DNA of 64,000 nucleotides from an uncultured Granulosicoccus sp. (GCA_947499955.1 CANMQI010000003.1:248001-312000), one strand, 5' to 3'; numbered from the stretch's first letter, positions 9,469 to 18,523 are shown. Made by a program: numbers and translations. Notes: a model not told the origin generated them from the sequence alone.

Positions 9469-10473
9469 TTACTGAGCGACTGGATCGCGGCCGATTTCAG
9501 CCAGCACGGCGTTGAGCTTCTCAACGCCACCGATGCTTTCGTAGAACTTGGGCCATACTGCTTTGGTCGCCAGCTCGATGAATTCGGCTTCGTCATTTTC
9601 AGGTTCGTCGATCTGCATGCCCTTCTCCAGCAGAATATCCCTGATTTCCGCTTCCTTTTCACGCAGGAAGCTGGCCGATGCCTGAGTGGCGGCTTCACCG
9701 GCCTTGAGAATGATGTCCTGATCTTCAGCAGAGAGCTCCTGGAAAATCTGCTCGGAAATCACCAACGGCTCGATCGAGAAGATATAACGAATGTTGGTCA
9801 CATACTTCTGTACTTCGTAGAACTTCATCGCGTTGATGGTGGTGTAGGGGTTGTCCTGACCGTCGACAACCTTGGTTTGCAGACCGGCGAAGGTCTCGGA
9901 CCAGGCCATGGGGGTCGGGCTGATGCCCCAGGATTTATAGGTATCGATCATGATTTCATTCTTGGGTACACGAATGACCAGGCCTTCCAGATCGGCTACC
10001 GACTTGACCGGCTTCTTGGAGTTGGTCAGACGACGAAAGCCTGTATAGGTCCAGGCAATGATGCGCACGCCTGCATCTTCAATGGTGTTTTCGGTCAGCT
10101 CGGCACCAATGGGGCCTTGAGTCAGCTTTTCCGCATCTTCCAGACTCAGAATGACATAGGGCAAGCTGAACACACCCACCGTGGGCGAGAATGGCGTGAT
10201 GTTGTTGATGGCGAGCAGGGACATGTCCAGCGTGCCGATGGCAGCCTCGTTGACCGTATCCTGCTCCGAACCCAGCTGACCGTTGAGAAACAGTGTGGCG
10301 GTGTGCTTGCCACCGGACAGTTCTTCCAGAGCCGAGACAAATCCCAGACCTGTGGCTTCCTGACTGCTGCCACCGCTATCCCCTACCGCGATCTTGAAAT
10401 TCTTGGCGCTGGCAGGTGCTGCAAACAAGGTGGCTGTGAATGCCGCAATGGCAAGTTTTGAAAACAACTTCAT
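9469..10473 (-). CDS. TRAP transporter substrate-binding protein (DctP/TauK-type)
   Basis: 334-residue periplasmic receptor. Signal peptide of about 23 residues ending PASA, then the DctP fold with NGQLGSEQDTVNEAAIGTLDM, IGAELTENTIEDAGVRIIAW, and the ligand-anchoring region LEGLVIRVPKNEIMIDTYKSWG (conserved Arg) followed by PMAWSETFAGLQTKVVDGQDNP. First gene of the P-Q-M-UspA operon. Taurine as ligand is inferred from the divergent tauXY-xsc genes. ATG start is supported by the signal peptide. Confidence 0.92.
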   Translation of the reverse strand: MKLFSKLAIAAFTATLFAAPASAKNFKIAVGDSGGSSQEATGLGFVSALEELSGGKHTATLFLNGQLGSEQDTVNEAAIGTLDMSLLAINNITPFSPTVGVFSLPYVILSLEDAEKLTQGPIGAELTENTIEDAGVRIIAWTYTGFRRLTNSKKPVKSVADLEGLVIRVPKNEIMIDTYKSWGISPTPMAWSETFAGLQTKVVDGQDNPYTTINAMKFYEVQKYVTNIRYIFSIEPLVISEQIFQELSAEDQDIILKAGEAATQASASFLREKEAEIRDILLEKGMQIDEPENDEAEFIELATKAVWPKFYESIGGVEKLNAVLAEIGRDPVAQ

Positions 10474-10992
10474 GGATGATTCTCCAAGGTATGGGACGGG
10501 TTGGTTTTCGATGTGCTTCAGCAGCGCTGCACAATGCAGTGGCGCGACCGTAGACCTTTCGGTGTCTGAGTGACGACAGACCGGTAAACGACACCGATAC
10601 TGAAAGTGAGCGGTTGTGTCTGGAATGACAGAGATTCCAGATGCTCTCGATTAGTGACCCCATTTGTATACGGAATCGAGGCTCAGGTCCACACATCTTT
10701 GGCTGTGGCCTCAGACATGTTTCCAAGCTGGCCCAACGCAAGGCATGCAATGCGCAGACAAAGTGCAGCCCTGGTGTCCATTGCACCGAACTGATTCATC
10801 AATCGATTCAGCGCGAGTATTGCCACATGATTGATGAAACCATCTGGCACCTGTTTTTTCAGGGCTCGTAGTTTCTCTGGATCCACCGACGCGGTTTCAG
10901 TGGTACGTACGCAGCGGTGCAACTCCCCCTAAGATCCACCGCCAAGAGACCTGCACCCTGTGTCTCGCACAACCTCAGGAAAACAGATAGCA
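10474..10992. promoter_or_regulatory. 519-bp divergent control region between the TRAP and taurine-degradation genes
   Basis: No convincing gene is present; short frames on either strand lack family features. It contains a perfect inverted repeat at 10619-10641 (TCTGGAAT, 7-nt spacer, ATTCCAGA) and a GTATAC palindrome at 10666-10671. Both are candidate operators for divergent control of import and degradation. No regulator gene of the TauR type lies in or next to the region, so the protein that would bind is unknown. Confidence 0.5.
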
Positions 10993-11379
10993 ATGTCAAA
11001 CGAACTCACCGCAGAAGATCTTGCCGCAACATTCGATGCCTTCAACCGCCACGACATAGACGGCGTCATGAAGTGCTTCGCAGACGACTGTGTCTTCTAC
11101 ACCGTTGGTGGACCCGAAGTGTACGGTGCCAAAATCGAAGGCAAGGAGGCGATCGCCAAGGCCTTCAGCGCTGTCTGGGCTGGCATGAAGGACGCCAACT
11201 GGGACCACCACAGCCACTTCGTACACGGCAACCGCGCTGTCTCCGAATGGACGTTCTCCGGAACCAATGCTGATGGTTCACGAGTCGAGGCCCAGGGCGC
11301 AGACCTGTTCACGTTGCGTGATGGACAAATCATCGTCAAGCAGGCCTTGCGCAAAGACCGTCCCGTTCAGCAATCCTGA
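10993..11379 (+). CDS. tauX: SnoaL/NTF2-like protein, likely taurine dehydrogenase small subunit
   Basis: 128-residue SnoaL-like alpha+beta barrel: LAATFDAFNRHDIDGVMKCFADDCVF at the front, then GKEAIAKAFSAVWAGM and RAVSEWTFSGTNADGSRVEAQG. Alone this is only a fold. Because it starts a tight cluster with a TauY-like flavoprotein and Xsc, I read it as the small TauX subunit of taurine dehydrogenase. ATG 10993 was preferred over 10960; AGGAAAA lies about 13 nt upstream. The fold is firm; the specific role is inferred from context. Confidence 0.75.
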   Translation: MSNELTAEDLAATFDAFNRHDIDGVMKCFADDCVFYTVGGPEVYGAKIEGKEAIAKAFSAVWAGMKDANWDHHSHFVHGNRAVSEWTFSGTNADGSRVEAQGADLFTLRDGQIIVKQALRKDRPVQQS

Positions 11380-11409
11380 TTTTCCCTCTTCCGCAGGAAA
11401 TCTACCGCC

Positions 11410-12810
11410 ATGACTGAGTCACTACGTCGGAAACACTGGCCCAAATCCAGCTACGACCCTCGATACGATCCGCTGGTCGATTCCGGCCCCGGACACAACC
11501 GCGACTACGCCCCGACCTACTGGGTCGGTACTGCCGGAGAACCGCCGGAAGATGACGGCCCTGTATCCGGTGATATGGACGTCGATGTTGCCATTGTCGG
11601 TTCTGGCTACACAGGCCTGTCCTGCGCCATTCATCTGGCAAAGGAATTTGGCATCAAGGCCACCGTGCTTGAAGCCAACACCGTCGCCTGGGGCTGCTCT
11701 ACCCGCAATGGTGGTCAGGCACAGATTTCCTCCGGTCGACTCAAACGCTCACAGTGGATCGATCGCTGGGGTGTGGACGTTGCCAAGAAGATGCATGCTG
11801 AAGTCAGCGAAGGTTTCGAGCTGTTCCGTGACCTGATTGGCTGTGGCGAGTTCGATTGCGAACCACAGGATGGCGGACACTTCTATATCGCCCACAAACC
11901 GGGAGTCATTGCCAAGCTGGAGAAGGAATGCCAACTGCTCAACGACACCTTTGGTTATGGCTCGCGCATGATGTCGCGCGAGGAGCTGCACGAAAATCAT
12001 GTCAAGGATCAGGAAGCGGCCGGTGCCATGTGGGAACCGGACGGCGTCTCCATTCACGCAGCCAAACTGGCCTTCGGCTATCAGAACATGGCTCGCAAAC
12101 TGGGTGCAACCATCCATCCGGGTAGTCCTGTCATGGGCTGGAAAACCATCGACGGCGTGCACCATCTGTCGACACCCGGCGGCACTGTACGGGCACGTTC
12201 GGTGGCACTGGCAACCGCAGGCTATACACCGGCTGGCCTGAGCAACCGCACCAAGAACCGTCTGATGCCGATTCTGTCCAACTCGATCGTGACGCGGCCC
12301 TTGACCGATGAAGAAAAGAGCGAGTGTGGCTTTCAGACATGCTCGCCGCTGACCGATACACGAACGCTGCGTCATTACTACCGCTACCTGCCCGACGGCC
12401 GGGTACAGATCGGTAGCCGCAGCGCTGTTACCGGCAAGGATGCAGAAAACCCGAAACACCTGGCCGCATTGCGCCAGGGTCTGGCCAGAAAGTTTCCGGC
12501 ACTGGACGGTATCGATCTGGATTATTCCTGGTGGGGCTGGGTGGATGTCAGCCACGACATGATGCCAAGGATATTCCAGCCGGACCCGAAACAGACCATC
12601 TATTACGCCATGGGCTATGGCGGCAATGGTGTCATGTACTCCGCACAGGCCGGGCGTCGCATGGCGCAGCTTGTCGCGGGCAACAATCACGGCCTTGATC
12701 TACCCATCTTTACATCCCCACTGCCCAGCCATGGAGTGCTGACTCCATTCAGACGGTTGGGCCAGCGCTTCATGTACGTTTACTACCACCTGCAAGACGA
12801 GAAACTCTGA
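11410..12810 (+). CDS. tauY: FAD-dependent oxidoreductase, likely taurine dehydrogenase large subunit
   Basis: 466-residue DAO-family flavoprotein. After a 55-residue lead comes the FAD dinucleotide fold VDVAIVGSGYTGLSCAIHLA, then TRNGGQAQISSGRL, and near the C-terminus YYAMGYGGNGVMYSAQAGRR. Taurine dehydrogenase oxidatively deaminates taurine to sulfoacetaldehyde, passing electrons to the respiratory chain. The next gene consumes sulfoacetaldehyde, which fits this substrate. AGGAAA lies about 11 nt before the ATG; the gene starts 30 bp after tauX. Related gamma-glutamylputrescine oxidases share the fold. Confidence 0.85.
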   Translation: MTESLRRKHWPKSSYDPRYDPLVDSGPGHNRDYAPTYWVGTAGEPPEDDGPVSGDMDVDVAIVGSGYTGLSCAIHLAKEFGIKATVLEANTVAWGCSTRNGGQAQISSGRLKRSQWIDRWGVDVAKKMHAEVSEGFELFRDLIGCGEFDCEPQDGGHFYIAHKPGVIAKLEKECQLLNDTFGYGSRMMSREELHENHVKDQEAAGAMWEPDGVSIHAAKLAFGYQNMARKLGATIHPGSPVMGWKTIDGVHHLSTPGGTVRARSVALATAGYTPAGLSNRTKNRLMPILSNSIVTRPLTDEEKSECGFQTCSPLTDTRTLRHYYRYLPDGRVQIGSRSAVTGKDAENPKHLAALRQGLARKFPALDGIDLDYSWWGWVDVSHDMMPRIFQPDPKQTIYYAMGYGGNGVMYSAQAGRRMAQLVAGNNHGLDLPIFTSPLPSHGVLTPFRRLGQRFMYVYYHLQDEKL

Positions 12811-12822
12811 GGACTCAACTCC

Positions 12823-14604
12823 ATGAAAATGACAACAGAAGAAGCCTTCATCAAGGTACTGCAGATGCATGGTATCGAACATGCATTCGGTATCATCGGC
12901 TCTGCCATGATGCCTATCTCCGACTTGTTCCCGGCTGCGGGCATCAAGTTCTGGGACTGCGCGCATGAATGCAACGCCGGCATGAGTGCCGACGGCTACA
13001 CTCGTGCCTCGGGCAAGATGTCCATGGCCATTGCCCAGAACGGCCCGGGCATTACCAATTTCGTGACTCCCATCAAGACAGCTTATTGGAACCATACTCC
13101 CATGCTGTTGGTGACGCCACAGGCAGCCAACAAGACCATCGGTCAGGGTGGCTTTCAGGAAATCAAGCAGATGGCCCTGTTCGAGGACATGGTTGCCTAT
13201 CAGGAAGAGGTTCGTGATCCGTCACGTGTTGCCGAGGTTCTGAATCGCGTTATCGAGCAGGCCTGGCGTCTGTGTGGTCCGGCTCAGATCAACATTCCTC
13301 GTGACTACTGGACTCAGGTCATCGATATCGAATTGCCACAGATCGTGCGACTGGAACGTCCACGTGGCGGCGCCGATGCCATTGCCGATGCAGCAAAACT
13401 GCTGTCCGAAGCCCAATTTCCTGTCATTCTCAATGGTGCCGGAGTTGTCATTGGCGGTGCCATCGATGCCTCACGTCAGCTGGCCGAGAAACTGGATGCG
13501 CCGGTTTGCTGCAACTACCAGCATAACGATGCATTCCCGGGTTCTCACGAACTGTCTGTCGGTCCATTGGGATACAACGGTTCCAAGGCTGCCATGGAAC
13601 TGATTGCCAAGGCGGATGTGGTGCTGGCTCTGGGCACACGCCTGAACCCGTTCTCCACACTGCCCGGCTACGGTATCGACTACTGGCCAAAGGATGCCAA
13701 GCTCATCCAGGTGGATATCAATGCCGATCGCATCGGTCTGACCAAGCCGGTCACCGTTGCCATCCAGGGTGATGCCAGATACGTGGCCACCGAGATTCTT
13801 GGTCAGCTGAGCAAGACAGCCGGTGATGCAGGACGCAGCGAACGCAAGTCCGACATCAAGCACACCAAGGATCGCTGGGCTCAGGAACTGGTCTCCATGG
13901 AGCACGAAGAAGACAACGACGAGGGCATCACCTGGAACGAGCGTGCCCGCGCGCGTAACCCGGATCGCATGTCACCGCGTAATGCCTGGCTTGCCATTCG
14001 TGACTCACTGCCCGAAGACGTCATCATCTCCAGTGACATCGGTAACAACTGTGCAATCGGTAACGCCTACCCGACCTTCGAAAAAGGTCGCAAGTACCTG
14101 GCTCCCGGCCTGTTCGGTCCTTGTGGCTACGGTCTGCCAGCCATCCTGGGTGCCAAGATCGGTTGTCCCGATGTGCCGGTAGTGGGTTTTGCCGGAGACG
14201 GTGCCTTCGGTATTTCGATGAACGAGATGACAGCCTGTGGTCGTAATGACTGGCCAGCCATCACCATGGTGATCTTCCGTAACTACCAATGGGGCGCCGA
14301 GAAGCGCAACACCACGCTCTGGTACAAGGACAACTTTGTCGGTACCGAACTGGATACCCAGGTCGATTACGCAAAAATCGCCGATGCCTGTGGCCTCAAG
14401 GGTGTCAAGGTGTTCAATACCGAAGACCTGTCCGCCGCGCTGACAACAGCCGTGAAGGAACAGATGAACGACAACGTCACCACGTTCATCGAGATCGTGC
14501 TCAACCAGGAACTCGGCGAGCCCTTCCGTCGTGATGCCATGAAGGCCCCTGTTGCTGTTGCCGGTATCAATGCCGCCGACATGCGTCCGCAACAACCTTC
14601 CTGA
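12823..14604 (+). CDS. xsc: Sulfoacetaldehyde acetyltransferase
   Basis: Thiamine-diphosphate enzyme cleaving sulfoacetaldehyde with phosphate to acetyl phosphate and sulfite, the carbon-sulfur bond-breaking step of taurine catabolism. 593 residues, the standard Xsc length, with the pyrimidine-binding domain (EHAFGIIGSAMMPISDLF, catalytic Glu region HECNAGMSADGYTRASG), a central domain, and the diphosphate motif VVGFAGDGAFGISMNEM through IFRNYQWGAEKRN. GAGGA precedes the ATG, 12 bp after tauY. No phosphate acetyltransferase gene is in the window, so acetyl phosphate must be handled elsewhere. Confidence 0.95.
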   Translation: MKMTTEEAFIKVLQMHGIEHAFGIIGSAMMPISDLFPAAGIKFWDCAHECNAGMSADGYTRASGKMSMAIAQNGPGITNFVTPIKTAYWNHTPMLLVTPQAANKTIGQGGFQEIKQMALFEDMVAYQEEVRDPSRVAEVLNRVIEQAWRLCGPAQINIPRDYWTQVIDIELPQIVRLERPRGGADAIADAAKLLSEAQFPVILNGAGVVIGGAIDASRQLAEKLDAPVCCNYQHNDAFPGSHELSVGPLGYNGSKAAMELIAKADVVLALGTRLNPFSTLPGYGIDYWPKDAKLIQVDINADRIGLTKPVTVAIQGDARYVATEILGQLSKTAGDAGRSERKSDIKHTKDRWAQELVSMEHEEDNDEGITWNERARARNPDRMSPRNAWLAIRDSLPEDVIISSDIGNNCAIGNAYPTFEKGRKYLAPGLFGPCGYGLPAILGAKIGCPDVPVVGFAGDGAFGISMNEMTACGRNDWPAITMVIFRNYQWGAEKRNTTLWYKDNFVGTELDTQVDYAKIADACGLKGVKVFNTEDLSAALTTAVKEQMNDNVTTFIEIVLNQELGEPFRRDAMKAPVAVAGINAADMRPQQPS

Positions 14605-14611
14605 TGGCGCC

Positions 14612-14642
14612 AGAGTCAGGGAGCCTTGTGCTCCCTGACTCT
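14612..14642 (+). terminator. Hairpin between xsc and the exporter gene
   Basis: Perfect 13-bp stem (AGAGTCAGGGAGC with its complement, loop CTTGT) starting 8 bp after the xsc stop. No T run follows, so it may attenuate rather than fully stop transcription into the exporter gene at 14693. Confidence 0.6.
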
Positions 14643-14692
14643 CACCCACTGACCTGTCTGCCCTTCAACCGATAGTCACAAAGAACCCCGAC

Positions 14693-15727
14693 ATGGAAAT
14701 GCAAGCAGGGATTGCCTCCCGATTCGATGCCATCAGCGGTCGCCTTGGCGGCGTTGGCCAGGGCCTCTGCGTTGCGGTCGTCATCGCCGTGACCGCCCAA
14801 TTCCTGTCCGAGCACTACGGTGCCCCTGCCATGTTGATGGCCTTGCTGCTGGGCATCGCCTTTCATTTTCTCGCCGAGGAAGGTGTCTGCGTCAAAGGCG
14901 TTGAATTCACTGCACGCACGGTGCTGCGCTTCGGCGTGGCATTGCTCGGCGTCAGAATCAGTATCGATCTGTTGATCGGCCTCGGCCCATCCATGATTTC
15001 ACTCACCGTCGCCGGCGTCATTCTCACCATTCTGTTCGGCCTGGGTGGCGCTGCCGTACTGGGTCGCGGCTGGCGTCTGGGATTGCTCACGGGCGGCGCT
15101 GTCGCCATCTGCGGAGCATCGGCCGCCATGGCCATCGCCGCGGTGCTCCCTACCAATGAACACTCCGAACGCAACCTGCTGTTCACGGTACTGGGTGTCA
15201 CCGTACTGAGCACGATTGCCATGATTGCCTACCCCATCATCACGCAGGTAATGGAACTGGATCATCTGGCCACAGGCGTGTTTCTCGGCGGCACCATCCA
15301 TGATGTCGCGCAGGTTGTCGGCGCCGGATTCTCGGTCTCGGAACAAACCGGCGAAACCGCCACTCTCGTCAAGCTTATCCGCGTCAGCATGCTGGCCCCG
15401 GTTGTCCTGGTCTTCGCCCTGGTGATCCGCATGCGCGGCGAATCAGAATCGCTTGAAGGCAAGAAGCGTCCCCCACTGGTGCCCGGATTCGTCGTGGGAT
15501 TTCTGCTGCTGGCTGGCATCAACTCACTGAACCTGATTCCCGACGTGGTAGGCAGCTTTCTGAACGACCTGTCGCGCTGGGCTCTGCTGACCGCAATTTC
15601 GGCCGTGGGCATGAAAACCTCCCTGCGCAGAATCTTCGACGTCGGCTCTCAGGCCATCATTCTGATCGTGGCCGAGACCCTGTTCATCGGGGTGTTCATC
15701 CTTGCCGGGGTTCACTTTCTGACGTGA
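14693..15727 (+). CDS. YeiH/UPF0324-family putative sulfate/sulfite exporter
   Basis: 344-residue inner-membrane protein with about ten hydrophobic segments. Family landmarks: FTARTVLRFGVALLGVRIS, GGAVAICGASAAMAIAAVLP, GVFLGGTIHDVAQVVGAGFS and a C-terminal SAVGMKTSLRRIF. Proteins of this family (COG2855) recur beside sulfonate-degradation genes and are proposed to expel sulfite or sulfate. Placed after xsc, it would export the sulfur anion. Direct transport evidence for the family is limited, so the role stays inferred. The hairpin at 14612 separates it from xsc. Confidence 0.85.
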   Translation: MEMQAGIASRFDAISGRLGGVGQGLCVAVVIAVTAQFLSEHYGAPAMLMALLLGIAFHFLAEEGVCVKGVEFTARTVLRFGVALLGVRISIDLLIGLGPSMISLTVAGVILTILFGLGGAAVLGRGWRLGLLTGGAVAICGASAAMAIAAVLPTNEHSERNLLFTVLGVTVLSTIAMIAYPIITQVMELDHLATGVFLGGTIHDVAQVVGAGFSVSEQTGETATLVKLIRVSMLAPVVLVFALVIRMRGESESLEGKKRPPLVPGFVVGFLLLAGINSLNLIPDVVGSFLNDLSRWALLTAISAVGMKTSLRRIFDVGSQAIILIVAETLFIGVFILAGVHFLT

Positions 15728-15755
15728 TGGAGGATGGCTATTCCTCGGATGAAGA

Positions 15756-15777
15756 CAGCTTGTATCAGCTGAAGCTG
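15756..15777 (+). terminator. Weak hairpin after the exporter gene
   Basis: CAGCTT pairs with AAGCTG over a 10-nt loop and is followed by GTAATTTT. Position 29 bp after the exporter stop fits a terminator, but the stem is only six base pairs. Confidence 0.3.
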
Positions 15778-15930
15778 GTAATTTTGCGCTACCGCGCCTC
15801 TCACGGTCATTGCAACGAAAAAGTATGATGGTTGCCATCCACGGGTACCGAATCGAGTCGGTAGCCCCGCACCGTTGAATACCCTGGAGCGCCCCGCGTA
15901 ACTTGACTCATTTCAATCCAGGACAAGATC

Positions 15931-16950
15931 ATGCATCCCTCACGTTTTCTTCTTGCCGGCCTGATGGCAACCCTCGGTGGTTGCAGCAGCTCCTCGTCCC
16001 CCGACTCGCTGGACGATGCAGCACCGGTCATCTCCATCGACAATGCCGAGACGCTGCTTCGCGAGGTCATCAGCATAGCGAACGACGAGGCACTCAATGA
16101 AGCCTCAGCGAGGCTGGACCCGGTTTTCGCAACGGTCAAGGCTCTGATCGATCAGGCCAGGGTCGATGGGTCCTCCAGTGGCAATGGACTGACCTTCCTG
16201 TACAGCGATGCCATCAATGACAATGGGGAGATCTCTGAATACAGCTTTTCCTGCGACAGTGGCGGTACGCTCGTTGCGCGAGCGTACTACTACGATGCGA
16301 TCAATGGTGCCTATGTCGACCGACTGGTCGCAGCGAGCAACTGTTCAATCGATGATGCCGCCTTTGAAGGGTCTGTCTACAAGGCTGTACGCTTTGTTCG
16401 TGGCACCGATGTCTCCACCTTCGAGAACTTCTCGGTCGAGTATGCGGATGGCGACTCACTATTCATCGATGGCGAGTTGATCGACACCAGCCCCGAGAAC
16501 CGTGGTCCGATCACCGAAATCAGCTGGACCGAGGCAACCCTGCTGGCGGTTGAAGGGGGTGAAACCACACGAATCGATGATTATTCCTCGTATCGCAGAA
16601 GTGTTGTCAGAAGCCAGATTCCCGGAGTTGCCGATCCGAGCACCGTGGCGCAGGTCTCCTTCAGCGTGACAGCTCCCTGGACGTCGGGCCATACCCTGGA
16701 TGTCAAGGTTGATCTGGGCTATGCAGAACCGACAGACTCCAGTCATGAGACGGGCATCAATTCGGCCCAATGGCAGACGGGCACCTTGCGTGTGACGGCA
16801 AATGAGGGCAGCGGTCTGACCTTGACACCCAGCATGGAGGATAGCAGCACCTTTTCGGTCACCATCGACGGTGACTCGACCGACCCGATCATCCTGAACT
16901 GGGCAGACGGATTTCAGGTGCAGTGCGCACCGGACTATCAATGTCCGTGA
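15931..16950 (+). CDS. Predicted lipoprotein of unknown function
   Basis: 339 residues. A short signal peptide with lipobox LGGC (Cys18) followed by a serine-rich SSSSSPDS linker marks an envelope lipoprotein; the residue after Cys is Ser, consistent with outer-membrane sorting. The remainder is acidic and beta-rich by eye, rich in Asp, Ser and Thr, without a domain I recognise. AGGACAAG lies 5 nt before the ATG. Flanked by unrelated genes and followed by a hairpin, so apparently monocistronic. I assign no function. Confidence 0.7.
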   Translation: MHPSRFLLAGLMATLGGCSSSSSPDSLDDAAPVISIDNAETLLREVISIANDEALNEASARLDPVFATVKALIDQARVDGSSSGNGLTFLYSDAINDNGEISEYSFSCDSGGTLVARAYYYDAINGAYVDRLVAASNCSIDDAAFEGSVYKAVRFVRGTDVSTFENFSVEYADGDSLFIDGELIDTSPENRGPITEISWTEATLLAVEGGETTRIDDYSSYRRSVVRSQIPGVADPSTVAQVSFSVTAPWTSGHTLDVKVDLGYAEPTDSSHETGINSAQWQTGTLRVTANEGSGLTLTPSMEDSSTFSVTIDGDSTDPIILNWADGFQVQCAPDYQCP

Positions 16951-17011
16951 TATCTAGGCAACATCAGGCATGACGTAGCGCACGACCGGTCGATTTTTCA
17001 GGGTCATGCAT

Positions 17012-17037
17012 GCCAGAGGTGTATTTACACCTCTGGC
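17012..17037. terminator. Hairpin between convergent lipoprotein and kinase-like genes
   Basis: GCCAGAGGTGT pairs perfectly with ACACCTCTGGC across a 4-nt loop. It lies 62 bp after the lipoprotein stop and 78 bp after the stop of the minus-strand kinase-like gene, so it can serve both. No U tract on either strand. Confidence 0.6.
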
Positions 17038-17114
17038 CATCGCTGCTTGAATGCCTCCTGTATCTCGTCAACGCCAGGAATTCACGGCAAGCCATGATCG
17101 CCGCAGTGATGTTT

Positions 17115-18416
17115 TCAAGAATTCAATTGCTCGACCAACCAGCCATCAGCCAATTGCATGGCAATCGAGAAGGTCAATAACGAGGCATCAGCGCTCAATG
17201 GGTTCGGCCGACCGGCGCCTGCCAACAGATTCTTGCACAACAGCGGACAGCACAGCAGTGCAGCACCGACAATATCCTTCCAACGCTCGGGCAACATGTC
17301 CTGCTGCTTCATGGCCTGCAGTAGAGGCTGCCAGACATGGACAATCTGCGATGTCAGAAATGCCTGCCGCAACGGTGTCAGTTGCCAATCATGATCGATC
17401 TGCAACACGCCATCGCGGATATCGACCGACAGATCAACGTGTAGCTCGGCCGGGTCATAGAGCATGTTCGGATGGGCATAGCAGACGTGGTACAGAGATT
17501 TGCACGGCGCCATCAGCGCCGGAATGTGGTTGCCGGCGAAGGCCGGATCGAAATAGGTGACGGCCCTGTCAGCACTGGCTGCCGGGTCATACAACAGATT
17601 ACCGGTATGGTCATCGCCATGCGCCGTCACGGCCGCCATGGCAGCCGCGGGTGTGGGTTTCAGCAGCTGCCTGGCACGTAGCAAGGCGTCGTGCAGGCTC
17701 GTATCGTGCTGCTGACCATTGATACGCCAGCGCAGCTGCCAGAACTGCTCGAATGGCAGGCGGTCGCCTCCCGGCAAGCACACCTCTCTGTCCAGATAGA
17801 ACTCACGGATTCGCCCACCAAAGTGCTCGTCGTTTTCCTGATCGACCAACCGCCGGTGATACAAGCCGTGCACGGCCTCCTCACTGATCTGGGTTGGGGT
17901 GGCCAGATGCAGACTGTCCAGATAACGCGCGCCGACGTGCTGCTGGAAGCTGTCAAAGGCTGCCACCACCGGGGCCATCTGCTCAGCCTGGCAAGCAGCC
18001 GATTCGATAGCACGCGCCACGGTATGCAGCTCCGGAAACTGACGGCGATCACGATAGCGATAGATCACCAGTTGCTCGCCCACTGTGGAGGATTGATACA
18101 AGGCCTTGTCGATGGGAAAACCCGCCGCCTCCAGAATGCCTGCGCGGTAGTACTCTCCCACCCGGTCCGATTCACCTTCCTCGTGATGGCATTTGAGAAA
18201 CAGGTGCTGACCGTCTTCGGTCCTGAATTCTGCCCGCAATGAGTTCAGGGCCAACGGGTTGCTGGTATCGAAGCTCAGACTGCCCGGCACCACCGTGAAC
18301 GCAAACTTGCCGCTCAGCAGTTCCACCATGGTGGTGACAGCCTCTGGCAGCGTCTCGGGATCACAAGTCAGTTGCCTGATGCGGCTCATGGGGCTCATGG
18401 GGCTCATGGGGCTCAT
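17115..18416 (-). CDS. APH/choline-kinase-fold phosphotransferase, substrate unknown
   Basis: About 433 residues. Kinase-like features: a probable ATP-binding lysine in LFLKCH (about 75), catalytic loop HGDDHTGN (about 266-273) matching HGDxHxxN of aminoglycoside phosphotransferases, and a metal-binding YFDPAF (about 288-293). The N-terminus is encoded by the tandem repeat at 18383 and reads (MSP)n, so any of four ATGs (18416, 18407, 18398, 18389) or GTG 18425 could start it; no Shine-Dalgarno sequence is visible. It follows the HisD-like gene by about 100 bp and may phosphorylate a product of that operon. Distant from known resistance enzymes. Confidence 0.65.
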   Translation of the reverse strand: MSPMSPMSPMSRIRQLTCDPETLPEAVTTMVELLSGKFAFTVVPGSLSFDTSNPLALNSLRAEFRTEDGQHLFLKCHHEEGESDRVGEYYRAGILEAAGFPIDKALYQSSTVGEQLVIYRYRDRRQFPELHTVARAIESAACQAEQMAPVVAAFDSFQQHVGARYLDSLHLATPTQISEEAVHGLYHRRLVDQENDEHFGGRIREFYLDREVCLPGGDRLPFEQFWQLRWRINGQQHDTSLHDALLRARQLLKPTPAAAMAAVTAHGDDHTGNLLYDPAASADRAVTYFDPAFAGNHIPALMAPCKSLYHVCYAHPNMLYDPAELHVDLSVDIRDGVLQIDHDWQLTPLRQAFLTSQIVHVWQPLLQAMKQQDMLPERWKDIVGAALLCCPLLCKNLLAGAGRPNPLSADASLLTFSIAMQLADGWLVEQLNS

Positions 18417-18506
18417 CGCGCTCACTTGCGGCTCACTTGCGGCTCACTTGCGGGCTCACTTCATGACTCGTTTCATGACTCGTTTCATGACTCGTTTCAT
18501 GACTCG
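18383..18506. repeat. Three abutting short tandem repeats
   Basis: Read on the plus strand: four copies of a 9-mer GGCTCATGG (18383-18418, last copy variant), three copies of an 11-mer GCTCACTTGCG (18420-18452), then four copies of a 12-mer TTTCATGACTCG (18459-18506, first copy one mismatch). All share CTCA/CATGA cores. The 9-mer encodes the MSP repeats of the kinase-like protein; the others fill the gap to the HisD-like gene. Confidence 0.9.
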
Positions 18507-18523
18507 TTTCAGGGCTCAACGGC

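Noticed and set aside
10683-10922. Minus-strand 79-codon frame in the taurine control region
   Set aside because: It has no recognisable domain, no ribosome-binding site, and lies in a divergent promoter region; could be a decayed remnant, but I cannot support it.
18383-18506. CRISPR-like array
   Set aside because: Units are 9-12 bp, directly adjacent without unique spacers; these are simple tandem repeats.
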